A DNA stretch of 64,000 nucleotides from Planctomycetota bacterium (GTDB taxonomy: Bacteria; Planctomycetota; UBA1135; GCA-002686595): positions 58,578 through 122,577 of the forward strand of contig VGZD01000001.1 of assembly GCA_016872715.1 (NCBI GenBank). The letters are read 5' to 3'. Position 1 is the stretch's first letter, and each line of letters begins with the position of its first letter. A program made the translations under genes and the position numbers. Below the pieces are notes generated by a model. The model made no database searches. It was not told the DNA's origin and saw only the letters and a program-made list of their open reading frames with translations. This document shows positions 8,680 through 19,847 of the stretch, in pieces.

Positions 8680-10458
8680 CTAGCCCCTTCGCCGAGCGAG
8701 CACGCGCAGCCGTGGGCCGAGACGCTCGAGGCGGAACAGCACGTCGAGGGCGGGGGCCTCGCCGATCCCGAACATCTGCTCGGTCCGGGCTTGGGTCCGC
8801 AGCTCTTCGCGCTGGCGTTCCTCGGACTCGTCGCCAGAGGGCGCGAACAGCTCGACCTCCACTCCGCCCGCCCGCCAGCGCTTGAGCTCGGCCTCGAACT
8901 CTGGCCCGTGGGTGCGCAGCACGGCGGTGTTGAGCACCACGAAGTCGAACTCCCACTCGAGCGGCTGGCCGTCCTCGCGCAGGAGGTCGCGGTCGCGTGT
9001 GAGGTCGAAGCGCGGCGATGAGAATTCGTGCGGGAGCAGTCCACGCTGGAAGCGCGTCCAGTCCGCGGTGTCGGCCCCATCGAGCCGCGCGAGCGACTCG
9101 GGCGAGTAGAAGAACGGCAGCTCGAGGTTGAGCGAGGAGATCAGCACCTTGCGCCGGTCGTCGCTCGCGCGGCGCTCGATCCAGCGCGCGGCGAGTTCGA
9201 GCGTGTCCGGACGCGAGCGCAGCTCCCCGAGTCTCCAGCACGCCGCGACGGGCAGCGCGAGCAGCGCCAGCGCTGCGCACGCGAGAGCGACGCGCCGCTC
9301 GCCGAGCAGCGCGCGTCCCCACAGCCCCAGTCCCCACGCCGCGGCGATCGCCGCGAAGGGCAGCAGCGGCAAGGCGAAGCGCTCGAAGGTCCCGCCGAAG
9401 AGCGCGAAGAAACCTCCGTAGGGGAGCACGAAGCCCAGGCACGTGAGCATGTCATCGCGCCGCTCTCGATCCCACTCGGCGCGGCGTCGCAACGCGGGAA
9501 GCAGCGCGGCGGCGAGCGCCGCGACGACTCCGAGCAGCAGCACGGGCTCGTAGAAGATCAGTGCGCGCGCGAGCACCCACAGCCCGAGCCCTGGCGTCGA
9601 CGACCACCAGATCACGTGCCGTCCGGTGATGCCGCCCTGCGCGAATTCTGGGTCCGAATAGGCCCAGCGCAGCGCGAGTCCGACGAGCGCGAGCGCGGCG
9701 AGGAGCGCGAGCGCTTCCCGCCACCGCGCGCGCCGCTCGCGCCGCAGGATCCACGCGAGTCCCCAAGCCGGAAGCACGGCGAAGCCGCTCTGGAGGGTCG
9801 AAGCACTCGCGGCGAAGCCGAGCGCCCCGGCGAGCTGTGCCGCGAACCGCGCCCGTCGCCGCGCCCAGAGGATCGCGAACAGTGCCCACGCGATCACGCT
9901 GGCGAACAGCGCGTGCGGTCGCTGCGCCGACGAGAAGGTCACGTGCAGCAGACTCGCCGAGACCAGCGCCGCCGCGAAGAGCGCGCTCCAGCGGCCGACG
10001 AAGCGTCGCGCGAGCGCATAGGTCGCGATCACGGCGCCGAGCGCGATCCACGCCGACGTTCTCCGCAGGTGCAGCCACGGCGCGCGCGCGAGCTCCAGCG
10101 CACGCTCGAGCGGCGCGAGCCCCTCGACGTCGGGCTCGCGGCTCGGCACCACGGCCATCACCGCCGCCGACAGCAACGGGTAGTAGCCCCCCGACGCGGG
10201 CACGTCGCTGTGCGCTCCCTCCGCCCGCGGACCTTGGAACTCGCGGCGCAGATGCGCGGTCTGATTGCGCAGCACGTTGCCATCCGAGTGCGTCCACTGC
10301 GGCAGCTGCCAGTCCAGGCCGCGCGCGCGCGCCGCCCATCCCGCGATCACGATCAGCGCCAGCAGGCACCACGCCGTGCGAGCGCGGAGCGCGGGCCGCT
10401 CCGCGTGCGCACGCGCACTCGGCGGCGGAACTGGTTGCGAGGAAGCGTCGGACTGCAT
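8680..10458 (-). CDS. Polytopic membrane glycosyltransferase, GT39/ArnT-like
   Basis: A 592-residue protein from the ATG at 10458. After a short cytoplasmic N-terminus there is a first transmembrane helix (WCLLALIVIAGWAA), then an acidic loop with HSDGNVLRNQ, then roughly ten more hydrophobic helices up to about residue 410, and a soluble C-terminal domain. This layout, with an acidic residue in the first periplasmic loop, is that of lipid-linked-sugar glycosyltransferases related to protein mannosyltransferases and ArnT. It would move a sugar from a polyprenyl carrier onto a protein or lipid at the outer face of the inner membrane. Donor and acceptor are not predictable. Confidence 0.75.
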   Translation of the reverse strand: MQSDASSQPVPPPSARAHAERPALRARTAWCLLALIVIAGWAARARGLDWQLPQWTHSDGNVLRNQTAHLRREFQGPRAEGAHSDVPASGGYYPLLSAAVMAVVPSREPDVEGLAPLERALELARAPWLHLRRTSAWIALGAVIATYALARRFVGRWSALFAAALVSASLLHVTFSSAQRPHALFASVIAWALFAILWARRRARFAAQLAGALGFAASASTLQSGFAVLPAWGLAWILRRERRARWREALALLAALALVGLALRWAYSDPEFAQGGITGRHVIWWSSTPGLGLWVLARALIFYEPVLLLGVVAALAAALLPALRRRAEWDRERRDDMLTCLGFVLPYGGFFALFGGTFERFALPLLPFAAIAAAWGLGLWGRALLGERRVALACAALALLALPVAACWRLGELRSRPDTLELAARWIERRASDDRRKVLISSLNLELPFFYSPESLARLDGADTADWTRFQRGLLPHEFSSPRFDLTRDRDLLREDGQPLEWEFDFVVLNTAVLRTHGPEFEAELKRWRAGGVEVELFAPSGDESEERQREELRTQARTEQMFGIGEAPALDVLFRLERLGPRLRVLARRRG

Positions 10459-10631
10459 GGATCTCGCCGAGCGCGCGAGGCCGTGCGCGAGAGCGTCGGC
10501 CAGCGCGAGTCGTCCATGCTAGCGGGTGAGTCGACGCCGCATCGCACGCGACGTGGCGTCGGCAGCGTCGAGCTCTGGGGGTCGGCGTCGCGCCGCCAGA
10601 CCGCTTCGCTCGCGCTGGAGCTCCCAAGGGC

Positions 10632-10667
10632 GCGGGCCGCCCGGCGCGCTTGCGCTGGACGGCCCGC
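10632..10667 (-). terminator. GC-rich hairpin after groEL
   Basis: An inverted repeat with 8-bp outer arms (10632-10639 and 10660-10667) and a near-complementary inner stem lies just past the groEL stop on the minus strand. There is no T-run, so it is only a probable terminator. Confidence 0.5.
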
Positions 10668-10690
10668 GGGTGCTCGAGGGAGCGGCGCGA

Positions 10691-12292
<1,602 letters not shown>

Positions 12293-12326
12293 GGTGCTGG
12301 GGCTTTCGTGAGGGGTTGGAACCGAA

Positions 12327-12647
12327 TCAGCCCTCGACCACGCCGAGGATGTCTTCCTCGCGCATGATCAGGTACTCGGTGCCGCCGAACTTCACTTCCG
12401 TGCCGGCGTAGGACGTGAACAGGATGCGGTCGCCGACCTTGACCGAGAACGTCGAGCGCGTGCCGTCGTCGAGGCTCTTGCCGTTGCCGATGGCGACGAT
12501 CTTGCCTTCCTTGGGCTTCTCCTTGGCGGTGTCGGGGAGCAGGATGCCGCCGGCGGTCTTCTCTTCCGCTTCGACGCGCTGGACGAGCACGCGGTCGCCG
12601 AGGGGACGGATCATGCCGGACTTCTGAGTGGTGGTCTTCGTGGCCAT
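12327..12647 (-). CDS. groS: Co-chaperonin GroES (10 kDa)
   Basis: A 106-residue protein from the ATG at 12647. The frame is open upstream, but the family start fits [20 protein letters not shown]. The recognisable features are RPLGDRVLV, the mobile loop around [18 protein letters not shown], and the C-terminal strand [14 protein letters not shown]. It caps the GroEL ring. The N-terminus is about ten residues longer than in most GroES proteins. It is first in the operon with groEL. Confidence 0.97.
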   Translation of the reverse strand: MATKTTTQKSGMIRPLGDRVLVQRVEAEEKTAGGILLPDTAKEKPKEGKIVAIGNGKSLDDGTRSTFSVKVGDRILFTSYAGTEVKFGGTEYLIMREEDILGVVEG

Positions 12648-12748
12648 GGTGGTGATGTGAGAGAGGGGGTTGCTTGCTACTAGGGGTGTGACGTTGACGA
12701 AGGGGACCGCGCCTCGAGTGCGGCGGCGGTTGGACTGGGGTGGGGGCG

Positions 12749-13213
12749 TCAGCCGGCGCTCTCGAGCGCGCGCAGCACTTCGCCGCGCAGGGCGTGGGGG
12801 GCGACGGGCTTGCGCAGGAAGGCCCAAGCGCCGAGGGCGAGCGCGCGGCTGCGCAGCTCTTCCGAGGCCTCGGCGGAGTACAGGATGCAGGGCGGGATGC
12901 GCGACGGGCGCGGGCGGCGCCCCCCGATCTCGCCGCGCAGCGGCGTCAGCCCATCGAGCTCGCCGCGCAGCGGCGTCAGCCCATCGAGCTCGCCGCGCAG
13001 CGACGTCAACACGTCGAGGCCGGTCATGCCGGGCATGTGCAGGTCGAGCAGCAACAGGTGCAGGTCGTGGAGCCGCTCGCGCGCGATCTCAAAGGCCTGC
13101 GAGCCGCTGTCGGCGTGCACGATCTCGAGTCCGAGCGGCGAGAGCAGCTCCTCGACGCCCGAACGCACGTTCAGGTCATCGTCGGCGAGCAGGACGCGGC
13201 GCGGCTGGAGCAT
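12749..13213 (-). CDS. Single-domain response regulator (CheY-like) with a repeated loop insertion
   Basis: A 154-residue stand-alone receiver domain starting at the ATG at 13213. The acidic pocket is DDD at 11-13, the phospho-acceptor is Asp57 (LLLDLHMPG), the switch residue is Ser113 (LYSAE) and the conserved lysine is Lys135 (FLRKPV), so it should be phosphorylatable. Between helix 3 and strand 4 (about residues 71-100) the unit [10 protein letters not shown] is repeated, with a third partial copy. This lengthens the loop by about 20 residues compared with a normal receiver. No output domain is present. Its kinase is unknown, and the hybrid kinase at 15.7 kb is only a neighbour. Confidence 0.85.
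   Translation of the reverse strand: MLQPRRVLLADDDLNVRSGVEELLSPLGLEIVHADSGSQAFEIARERLHDLHLLLLDLHMPGMTGLDVLTSLRGELDGLTPLRGELDGLTPLRGEIGGRRPRPSRIPPCILYSAEASEELRSRALALGAWAFLRKPVAPHALRGEVLRALESAG
12929..13018. repeat. 30-bp in-frame tandem repeat inside the receiver gene
   Basis: Two exact 30-bp copies (12929-12958 and 12959-12988) and a third copy with several mismatches (12989-13018). The 30-bp period keeps the frame and produces the 10-residue repeat in the protein. Confidence 0.95.
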
Positions 13214-13527
13214 GGGAGGGGTGCCGGGGCAGGGCCCGGAGCAGGGAGCGGAAGGCAAACCGCGTGCCTTGAGCACGAATTCCTTCTGGGGCGCGCCGCG
13301 GGGGGCTGCGGGGGCCACCGGACTGCTGAAATGGCAGGGGCGAGGGGCCTCGGCGAGGGGGGCTGTCAGCTTGGCAGACGAAGGGGCGGGGCGAGACCGG
13401 TCCGCGGCAGCGCGCGAGGGAGGGCGCGCGGGGGCGTGCGGGAGGGAGGGTGCAAGCGAGTGCGCGAGGGAAGGCGCGCGGGGGCGCGCAGGCCGCCCCC
13501 GCGCGGACGTCCGCTAGCATCCCGCCC
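13214..13527. other. Divergent intergenic region, purine-rich with a spaced repeat
   Basis: This 314-bp gap separates the receiver gene (minus) from the dipeptidase gene (plus) and must hold both promoters. The part at about 13400-13495 is very G-rich. It contains two copies of a roughly 28-bp segment (cgcgaggga followed by ggcgcgcgggggcg) 50 bp apart at about 13413 and 13463. No gene or clear promoter was recognised. Confidence 0.6.
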
Positions 13528-14670
13528 GTGCTCGACCTGACTCGACTTGCGGCCTCGCGCCCGGTCTTCGACGCCCACGCGGACTCGCTCCAACTCGCCC
13601 TCGACCTCGGCCGCGACCTCGGCGTCGCTGGGCCGGGGCACCTCGACCTCGTGCGCGGGCGCGCGGGCGGGCTCGGAGCGCTGGTGTTCGTCGCGTGGTG
13701 CGATCCCAAGTTCATCGCGGCGGGCGAGCACGGTGCGCGCGAACGCACGCGCGGCCTGCTGCGCGAGTTCCACCGTCTCGCGCGCCGTCACCCCGAGCAG
13801 CTTGGCTTCGCGGGCAACGCGGCGGCGCTCGACGCGGCCGCGCGGCGCGGCGCGGTGGCGGGGATCCCGGGCATCGAGGGCGGTCATTCGATCGAGGAAT
13901 CGCTCGACGAGCTCGAGTGGTTTTTCGCGCGCGGCGTGCGCGTGATGACGCTGGTGTGGAACAACCACCTGCGCTGGATTCGCTCGTGCCAAGACGGCGC
14001 CGGAGCGGACATTCCCGAGGGCTTGAGCGCGTTCGGCCGCGCAGTCGTGCGGCGCATGAACGAGCTCGGGATGGTGGTCGATCTCTCGCACGCGGGGCGC
14101 CGCTCGTTCTTCGACGCGCTCGACGCGACGACGAAACCGCTGATCGCGAGCCATTCGGGCTGCATGGCCATCAACCCGCACCCGCGCAACCTCGACGACG
14201 AGCAACTGCGCGCGCTCGCTCGCAACGGCGGCGTGGTCGGCATCGTGTTCTGCACGCCGTTCCTCGACGGCGCGGCGCGCGCGGAGGAGCAACGCTGGCG
14301 CGAGACGTCGGAGTACGCGGCGCTGCGCGGCGCGAACGACACCGAGCTGTTCCTCGCTCAGTGCGAGTTCCTGCAGCGCTCGGCGACGCCGCTGCCGCTC
14401 GAGCGCGTGCTCGACCACCTCTGCCACGCGGTCGAAGTCGCCGGAGTCGAGCACGTCGGCATCGGCTCGGACTTCGACGGCATCCAGCGCACTCCGCAGG
14501 GCCTCGAGGACGCCTCGACCTACCTCGCGCTGGCCGCGGGGCTGGAGCGGCGCGGTTTTTCTCTCGCCGACGTCGAGGCGGTGCTCGGCGGCAACCTGCG
14601 CCGCGTCTACGCCGCCGTCACCGCCGCGGGCACGGCGGCCGCGACTTCCACCCTCGTACCGGTGGACTGA
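13528..14670 (+). CDS. Membrane dipeptidase, peptidase family M19
   Basis: A 380-residue protein from the GTG at 13528. The frame extends to 13450, but only through low-complexity residues. The binuclear zinc site of M19 (renal dipeptidase-like) enzymes is complete: HAD near residue 18, the bridging glutamate in EGGHSIEES, histidines in LSHAGRRSF and ASHSGC, and the aspartate in IGSDFDG. Such enzymes hydrolyse dipeptides, including D-amino-acid-containing ones. No signal peptide is seen, so it is probably cytoplasmic. Confidence 0.9.
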   Translation: MLDLTRLAASRPVFDAHADSLQLALDLGRDLGVAGPGHLDLVRGRAGGLGALVFVAWCDPKFIAAGEHGARERTRGLLREFHRLARRHPEQLGFAGNAAALDAAARRGAVAGIPGIEGGHSIEESLDELEWFFARGVRVMTLVWNNHLRWIRSCQDGAGADIPEGLSAFGRAVVRRMNELGMVVDLSHAGRRSFFDALDATTKPLIASHSGCMAINPHPRNLDDEQLRALARNGGVVGIVFCTPFLDGAARAEEQRWRETSEYAALRGANDTELFLAQCEFLQRSATPLPLERVLDHLCHAVEVAGVEHVGIGSDFDGIQRTPQGLEDASTYLALAAGLERRGFSLADVEAVLGGNLRRVYAAVTAAGTAAATSTLVPVD

Positions 14671-14750
14671 GCGGCGATTTCGGCCACAATGTCGACCCCG
14701 CAACCGCTGCGCGCCCCGCGCCGCCGACGCGGGCCCATCTCAGACCATCC

Positions 14751-15497
14751 ATGAGCAGCCCCAGCGAACACACGGTCGATCGACGTCAAGTTCTCGCCGG
14801 CTCCCTCGCGGGCGCGAGCGCGCTGGCGCTGGGCTGCAAATCCCCGTCGTCCCCTACCCCCGCCGTTCTCGCGGCACCCCTCGCCATGACCACCCAAGCC
14901 GTTCCGTTCACCCTTCCCGCGCTCCCCTACGCGGACACCGCGCTCGAACCGGTGATGAGCGCCAAGACCTTCAGCTTCCACTACGCCAAGCACCACAAGG
15001 CGTACGTCGACAACCTCAACAACCTCGTCAAGGACAACGCCGAGCTCGCGTCGATGTCGCTCGAGGCGCTGGTCAAGAAGGTCGCCCTCGACAGCACCAA
15101 GGCCGGTGTGTTCAACAACGCCGCGCAGGTTTGGAACCACACCTTCTTCTGGCATTCGATGCGCCCGGGCGGCGGCGGCGCGCCGACGGGCCGCATGCTC
15201 GAGAAGATCAACGCTTCGTTCGGCGACTACGAGAAGTTCAAGACCGCTTTCAGCGACGCCGCCAAGACGCAGTTCGGTTCGGGCTGGGCGTGGCTCGTGG
15301 AAGACGGCGGCAAGCTCGCCGTGCAGAAGACCGCCAACGCCGAGACGCCGATGACCGCGGGCAAGAAGTGTCTGCTGACCATCGACGTGTGGGAGCACGC
15401 CTACTACCTCGACTTCCAAAACCGCCGTCCCGACTACATCACGGCCTTCCTCGACAAGCTCGTGAACTGGGAGTTCGCCGAGCGCAACCTCGGCTGA
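14751..15497 (+). CDS. sodB: Exported iron-type superoxide dismutase with Tat-like and lipobox N-terminus
   Basis: A 248-residue protein from the ATG at 14751. From about residue 50 it is a standard Fe/Mn superoxide dismutase. The metal ligands sit in [19 protein letters not shown] and [15 protein letters not shown] and FGSGWAWLV favour the iron or cambialistic type. The unusual part is the N-terminus: DRRQVLAG resembles a twin-arginine motif, followed by a hydrophobic stretch ending in ALALGC, a possible lipobox. The enzyme would therefore act outside the cytoplasm, perhaps anchored by lipid. A strong hairpin follows the gene. Confidence 0.92.
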   Translation: MSSPSEHTVDRRQVLAGSLAGASALALGCKSPSSPTPAVLAAPLAMTTQAVPFTLPALPYADTALEPVMSAKTFSFHYAKHHKAYVDNLNNLVKDNAELASMSLEALVKKVALDSTKAGVFNNAAQVWNHTFFWHSMRPGGGGAPTGRMLEKINASFGDYEKFKTAFSDAAKTQFGSGWAWLVEDGGKLAVQKTANAETPMTAGKKCLLTIDVWEHAYYLDFQNRRPDYITAFLDKLVNWEFAERNLG

Positions 15498-15522
15498 TCC
15501 GCTCGCCGGCGTCGTCCGCACC

Positions 15523-15562
15523 GCAGGCCCGCGCGCGCCGAACACGGCGTGCGCGGGCCTGC
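15523..15562 (+). terminator. Long GC hairpin after the superoxide dismutase gene
   Basis: Arms of 17-18 bp (15523-15540 and 15545-15562) around an AACA loop. The single non-Watson-Crick position is G-T on the plus strand, which favours function in plus-strand RNA. No T-run follows. Confidence 0.65.
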
Positions 15563-15702
15563 GCCGTCGCTCCGCGCCGCTGGTCGAGCGGAAAGTTTTT
15601 CGAGCCCGCCGCGCCGCTCGTGTCGGCCGTCGAGAAGGAGCGCGCCAACGCCCGAAAACAGGCGTGGAAGCGTGCTCCCGAGCGGAGCGCGCTGCTCCCC
15701 AC

Positions 15703-17604
15703 ATGGCCGACAGCGCGTTCTGGGATTACTTCGGATTCTCTGCCTGCGTGCTGCTGTGCATCGCGCTCGCGGTGCGGGAGCTGCGCAACTTCGGCGTGCG
15801 CTACATGGGCGCGGCGACGATCCTCGGAGCGACCGCGATCGCGGCCGTGACCGGCGGGCTGTGGGTGCGCGCGGCGGCGCGCGCGGAGAGCGCCCGCACG
15901 GCGCGCACGATCGAGGGCAGCGGGCCGATGTACGCCGCCGAGATCGAGCACCTCGGGCATGCGCACGTGCGCGAGGGTTCGGAGCAGCACGACGCGCGCT
16001 ACCTGACGATCCTCGATGCGCAGCGACGCTGGCTCGCGGCGAATCCGCAGTTGGGCGAGATGGCGACCCTGCGGCGCGACGCGGACGCAAGCGTGCGCGT
16101 GGCGATCGATGCGGAGACGGATCTCGATCGCGACGGACGCTGCGTCGGCGCGCTCGAGGCGCGCGTGGCACCCCGCGAGCGCCTCGAGAGTGGGCGCGTG
16201 ACTCCGGCCTTGCTCGCGGCGTTCGAGGGCGTGTCGGGCTTCGACGCGACGGTGGTGGAGGATCGTCGCGGACGTTGGGTGTGCGCGTACTACCCGCTGC
16301 GCGATGACTCCGGCGCGGTCGAGGCGGTGCTGGTGCTCGACGTGAGGGCGGACGAATGGCAGCGCGCCGTGGGGCGCGAACGGCGCGTGCGCGCGGTGCA
16401 GGCGATCGCGGTGCTGCTCGTGCTGCTCGGGACGACGCTGTGGGTCGCGCGCGGCGGCGCCCGGCTGCTCGCGCTCGCGGAGAGCGCCAATCGCGCGAAG
16501 TCGGAGTTTCTCGCGAACATGAGCCACGAGATTCGCACTCCGCTCAACGGCATCGTCGGCATGACCGACCTGCTCGCGGAGACGCGGCTCGACGCGGAGC
16601 AGCGCGGCCAGCTCGAGGCGACGCGCGCTTCGGCGCAGCATCTGCTGGCCTTGATCAGCGACATTCTCGATGTCTCGAAGATCGAGGCGGGCAAGCTGAC
16701 GCTCGAGAGCGTGCCGTTCGACGTGCGCGAGACGGTCGCGCAGGTGTCGAGCATGGTGCAGCCGCTCGTCGGTGAGAAGCCGCTGCGCGTCGAGTCCCGC
16801 GTGGCGGAGAACGTGCCCGCGCGCGTGCTCGGCGATCCGACGCGCGTGCGACAGGTGCTGATCAACCTGGTCGGCAATGCGATCAAGTTCACCGAGCAGG
16901 GCCGCGTGTCGGTCGACGTCGCGTGCACCAACGGCGGCGTGCTCGCGTTCGAGGTCAGCGACTCGGGGCTCGGCATCCCCTCCGACAAGCTCGCGCTGGT
17001 GTTCGAGAAGTTCGAGCAGGTCGACACGGCGACCACGCGGCGCTTCGGCGGCACGGGGCTGGGGCTCTCGATCGTGCGCGACCTGACGGTGCTCATGGGC
17101 GGTGCCGTGAGCGTGTCGAGTCGCCCCGGCGCTGGCAGCACGTTCCGCGTCGAGCTGCCGTTGGCGGTCGAGCGCGGCGCGGCGCCGACGCGGGCCGCGG
17201 CGCCCTGGCACGAGCTGCGCGCGGGACTGCGCGTGCTCGTCGCCGAGGACAACCCCGTCAACTGGCGCCTCCTTGAAGTGCAGCTCGCGCGGCTGGGCGC
17301 CTGTGCCGTGCACGCCAGCGACGGCGTGCGCGCCGTCGAGCTCGCGGCGACGCACGACTTCGACGTCATCTTGATGGACTGCCAGATGCCCGACGTCGAT
17401 GGCTTCGAGGCCACGCGGCGCATCCGCGCGCTCGGCGGGCCGCGCGCCAAGGTGCCGATCGTCGCCGTCACCGCCAACGCGCTGACCGGCGATCGCGAGC
17501 GTTGTCTGGCCGCTGGGATGGACCGCTACCTCGCCAAGCCCGTGCGCCGCGAGGAGCTCGCCCTGCTGCTCGCGGCCGTCACGTCGACCGCGCTCGCCGC
17601 CTGA
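15703..17604 (+). CDS. Hybrid sensor histidine kinase with receiver domain
   Basis: A 633-residue membrane protein from the ATG at 15703. A GTG at 15664 would add 13 residues. Two N-terminal transmembrane helices flank about residues 10-55. A periplasmic sensor region of about 170 residues follows, then a third helix ([15 protein letters not shown]). The HisKA domain has the phospho-acceptor His275 in [12 protein letters not shown]. The ATPase domain shows [18 protein letters not shown] and FGGTGLGLS. The C-terminal receiver has AEDNPVN, the acceptor Asp559 in LMDCQMP, and the lysine in LAKPV. It should autophosphorylate in response to an external signal and pass phosphate to its receiver. 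No dedicated output regulator lies beside it. Confidence 0.93.
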   Translation: MADSAFWDYFGFSACVLLCIALAVRELRNFGVRYMGAATILGATAIAAVTGGLWVRAAARAESARTARTIEGSGPMYAAEIEHLGHAHVREGSEQHDARYLTILDAQRRWLAANPQLGEMATLRRDADASVRVAIDAETDLDRDGRCVGALEARVAPRERLESGRVTPALLAAFEGVSGFDATVVEDRRGRWVCAYYPLRDDSGAVEAVLVLDVRADEWQRAVGRERRVRAVQAIAVLLVLLGTTLWVARGGARLLALAESANRAKSEFLANMSHEIRTPLNGIVGMTDLLAETRLDAEQRGQLEATRASAQHLLALISDILDVSKIEAGKLTLESVPFDVRETVAQVSSMVQPLVGEKPLRVESRVAENVPARVLGDPTRVRQVLINLVGNAIKFTEQGRVSVDVACTNGGVLAFEVSDSGLGIPSDKLALVFEKFEQVDTATTRRFGGTGLGLSIVRDLTVLMGGAVSVSSRPGAGSTFRVELPLAVERGAAPTRAAAPWHELRAGLRVLVAEDNPVNWRLLEVQLARLGACAVHASDGVRAVELAATHDFDVILMDCQMPDVDGFEATRRIRALGGPRAKVPIVAVTANALTGDRERCLAAGMDRYLAKPVRREELALLLAAVTSTALAA

Positions 17605-17610
17605 CGCGGC

Positions 17611-17850
17611 TCAGGGCTGGTAGTTGAACAGGTCCGGCAGCTCGTAGGTCGACTCGGCGGCGGCGTTGAGTGCCCGCAGCACCTTGCCCATGGTGTTGCC
17701 CGAGAGCTGGCGACCCTTGGTGGCGCGCGCCACCATTTTGTGCGTCAGTTGTTCGCGCGAGGCGCGCACGAGGTCGGTGGGGGAGAGCTCGTGGCGCGCG
17801 AGCAGCGCTGCGAGGGGCTGGGGACCGCGATCGCGAGTGGGGTCGTTCAT
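17611..17850 (-). CDS. Small conserved protein of unknown function
   Basis: A 79-residue protein from the ATG at 17850 (an ATG at 17913 is possible). It is predicted to be mostly helical, with LAALLARHELSPTDLVRAS, QLTHKMVARATKGRQL and MGKVLRALNAAAE. The pattern of short helices recalls small helix-turn-helix DNA-binding proteins, but this is not certain and no function is assigned. It is convergent with the histidine kinase gene (6 bp between stops). A 16-bp direct repeat spans its start codon and shifts a second ATG out of frame. Confidence 0.6.
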   Translation of the reverse strand: MNDPTRDRGPQPLAALLARHELSPTDLVRASREQLTHKMVARATKGRQLSGNTMGKVLRALNAAAESTYELPDLFNYQP

Positions 17851-17975
17851 GGGCTGGCGTCGTTCATGGGCTGAACTCGGAGTGTACTCGGGCCTGACAT
17901 TCGCGTGCGCCACCGGATTCGCCCGCGCCGCTAGGATGGAGTCCTCGGCGACGGGCCTTGGCCCGACGATTCCCG

Positions 17976-19730
17976 ATGGACACTCGCACCCTGCGCCTTG
18001 TGTTGGCCGCGTCCTGCGCGCTCGCGCCGCTCGCGCCGCTCGCGTCGGCCCAGAGCATCGCCGACGAGACGGGTCTCACCGCGCTGCGGCGACGACTGGG
18101 CAGCGCGGCTCCGAGCGGCGCGGGAGTGATCGTGGGACAAGTCGAGGCGAGCGCGCCGGGCTGGACGCCGGATGCGAGCTTCTCTGAGTTCGCCGGCAAG
18201 AGCTTCTCGTTTGCGAGCCCTTCGCCCGCGCCGAGCGGCCACGCGACGGTCGTCGGCCAGTTCTTCTATGGCAGCGCCACGAGCCTCGCGCCCGCGATCT
18301 CGTCGATCCACTGTTGGGAGGCCTCGAACTGGCTGGGCGGCGGCTTCATCAACGGCACCGGCACCACGCCGCCGCTGCTCTCGCCGGCCAAGATCCAAAA
18401 CCACTCGTGGATCGGCGGCGGGAGCGGGCCGAACTTCGTGCACCGCAAGCTCGATTCCGCGATCGACGCGCAGGGGCTGCTCGTGTGCGTCGGCGTGAAC
18501 AATGGCGCTGGGCCGCTCGACGTGCCGCTGCTCAGCCACTCGTTCAACTCGATTTCCTGCGGGCGCAGCGATGGTCAGCATCGCGCGGGGTTCACGCTCA
18601 CCGGCTACGACCGGCCCGGGCGGCAGAAGCCCGAGCTCGTCGCGCCCGCCGGTGCCACGAGCTTCTCGACGCCGCTCGTCTCCGGCGCCTGCGCCCTGCT
18701 CGTGCAGGCGGCGCGCACGAGCCTGCCGGGCAATCCGGACGCGGAGCGCCCCGAGGTCGTGAAGGCGGCGCTGATGGCGGGCGCGACGCATCGCGCGGGC
18801 TGGAACAACGCCGCGCCGGTGTCGGGCACGAGTCGCGGCGCGACAGCCACGCCGCTCGACATGACCTACGGCGCCGACCAGATCCACGTCGATCGCTCGC
18901 ACTGGATCCTGACCGCGGGCGAGCAGACCGGCGCCGCGAGCGCCGCCGCCGCGCCGCTCGTCGATCCGCAGGGCTGGGAGCGCGCGCAGCTCGCGACCGG
19001 CACCTCGCGCTACTGGCGCTTCACGGTCGAGTCGCAGAAGGAGCACGCGTCCGTGCTCGCGACGTGGAACCGCCAAGTCACGTCGACCTTCAACGGCTGG
19101 AGTCAGCCCAACTTCGATCTGGAGCTGTGGAGCGTCGACGCGCAGGGCGCGCTCGGGACGCTCGTCGGTCCGCTCGGCCAAGCGCGCTTCGGCGGCGGCA
19201 ACGTGCTCTCGCAGAGTTCGGTCGACAACCTCGAGCACCTCTACGTGCGCGACCTCGCGCCCGGCGAGTACGTGCTCGAGCTGCGCCGCGGCGCCGATGC
19301 CCTCGCGCCGTGGAACGTGGCACTGGCGTGGGAATTCGCCTGCGATGCGCCGGCGGTGTTCGGTACCGGCAAGGTCGGTTCGAGCGGCAACGAAGCGCGG
19401 ATCGACTTTCGCGGCATCCCATCGCGCTCGGGCGGCGGCTTTCACCTCGAGGTGCGCGGCGGCACGCCCAACGCCAACGGAGTGCTGTTCCACGGCGTGA
19501 CTCAGACGGCCATTCCGTTCTACGGCGGAACGCGCTACGTCGGCACGCCGCTCGTGCGCAGCGGAGTGTTGCCGCTCGACGCGCAGGGTGCGCTCGACCT
19601 ACCGCTCGCCATCGACCCCGCCTGGGTGGGCAGCTCGCGCGTGTTCCAGTTCTGGTTCCGCGACGCCGCCGCTCCCGATGGAACGGGTGTCGGGCTCACC
19701 AACGCGGTGCGCGTCTCGTTCTGTCGCTAG
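17976..19730 (+). CDS. Secreted subtilisin-like (S8) protease homologue with shared C-terminal domain
   Basis: A 584-residue protein from the ATG at 17976, with a signal peptide ending in LASAQ. The catalytic His89 (SGHATVVGQ) and Ser229 (GATSFSTPLVSG) of the S8 fold are visible, as is the oxyanion asparagine region NHSWIGGG. At the expected position of the catalytic aspartate the strand reads VIVGQVEAS, with Glu57 instead of Asp, so activity is uncertain. The C-terminal part of about 110 residues ends in FQFWFRD, then LTNAVRVSFCR, matching the C-terminal domain of the proteins at 6031, 31278 and 60248. It is probably secreted and sorted by the same route as these. Confidence 0.75.
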   Translation: MDTRTLRLVLAASCALAPLAPLASAQSIADETGLTALRRRLGSAAPSGAGVIVGQVEASAPGWTPDASFSEFAGKSFSFASPSPAPSGHATVVGQFFYGSATSLAPAISSIHCWEASNWLGGGFINGTGTTPPLLSPAKIQNHSWIGGGSGPNFVHRKLDSAIDAQGLLVCVGVNNGAGPLDVPLLSHSFNSISCGRSDGQHRAGFTLTGYDRPGRQKPELVAPAGATSFSTPLVSGACALLVQAARTSLPGNPDAERPEVVKAALMAGATHRAGWNNAAPVSGTSRGATATPLDMTYGADQIHVDRSHWILTAGEQTGAASAAAAPLVDPQGWERAQLATGTSRYWRFTVESQKEHASVLATWNRQVTSTFNGWSQPNFDLELWSVDAQGALGTLVGPLGQARFGGGNVLSQSSVDNLEHLYVRDLAPGEYVLELRRGADALAPWNVALAWEFACDAPAVFGTGKVGSSGNEARIDFRGIPSRSGGGFHLEVRGGTPNANGVLFHGVTQTAIPFYGGTRYVGTPLVRSGVLPLDAQGALDLPLAIDPAWVGSSRVFQFWFRDAAAPDGTGVGLTNAVRVSFCR

Positions 19731-19847
19731 CGCCGCGCGGGAAAACTCGGAAATGCCCCGCGACCAAGGGGCAGTCGAAGCGACGAGGAGCCCGTGGAGG
19801 AGGCGGGCGCGTGCTCGCTCCAGAGCATCTTCAGCGAGGACAACGCC

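Noticed and set aside
12648..12748. CIRCE operator upstream of groES
   Set aside because: Only a half-like gagtgc was found further upstream (12718 region). No paired inverted repeat exists.
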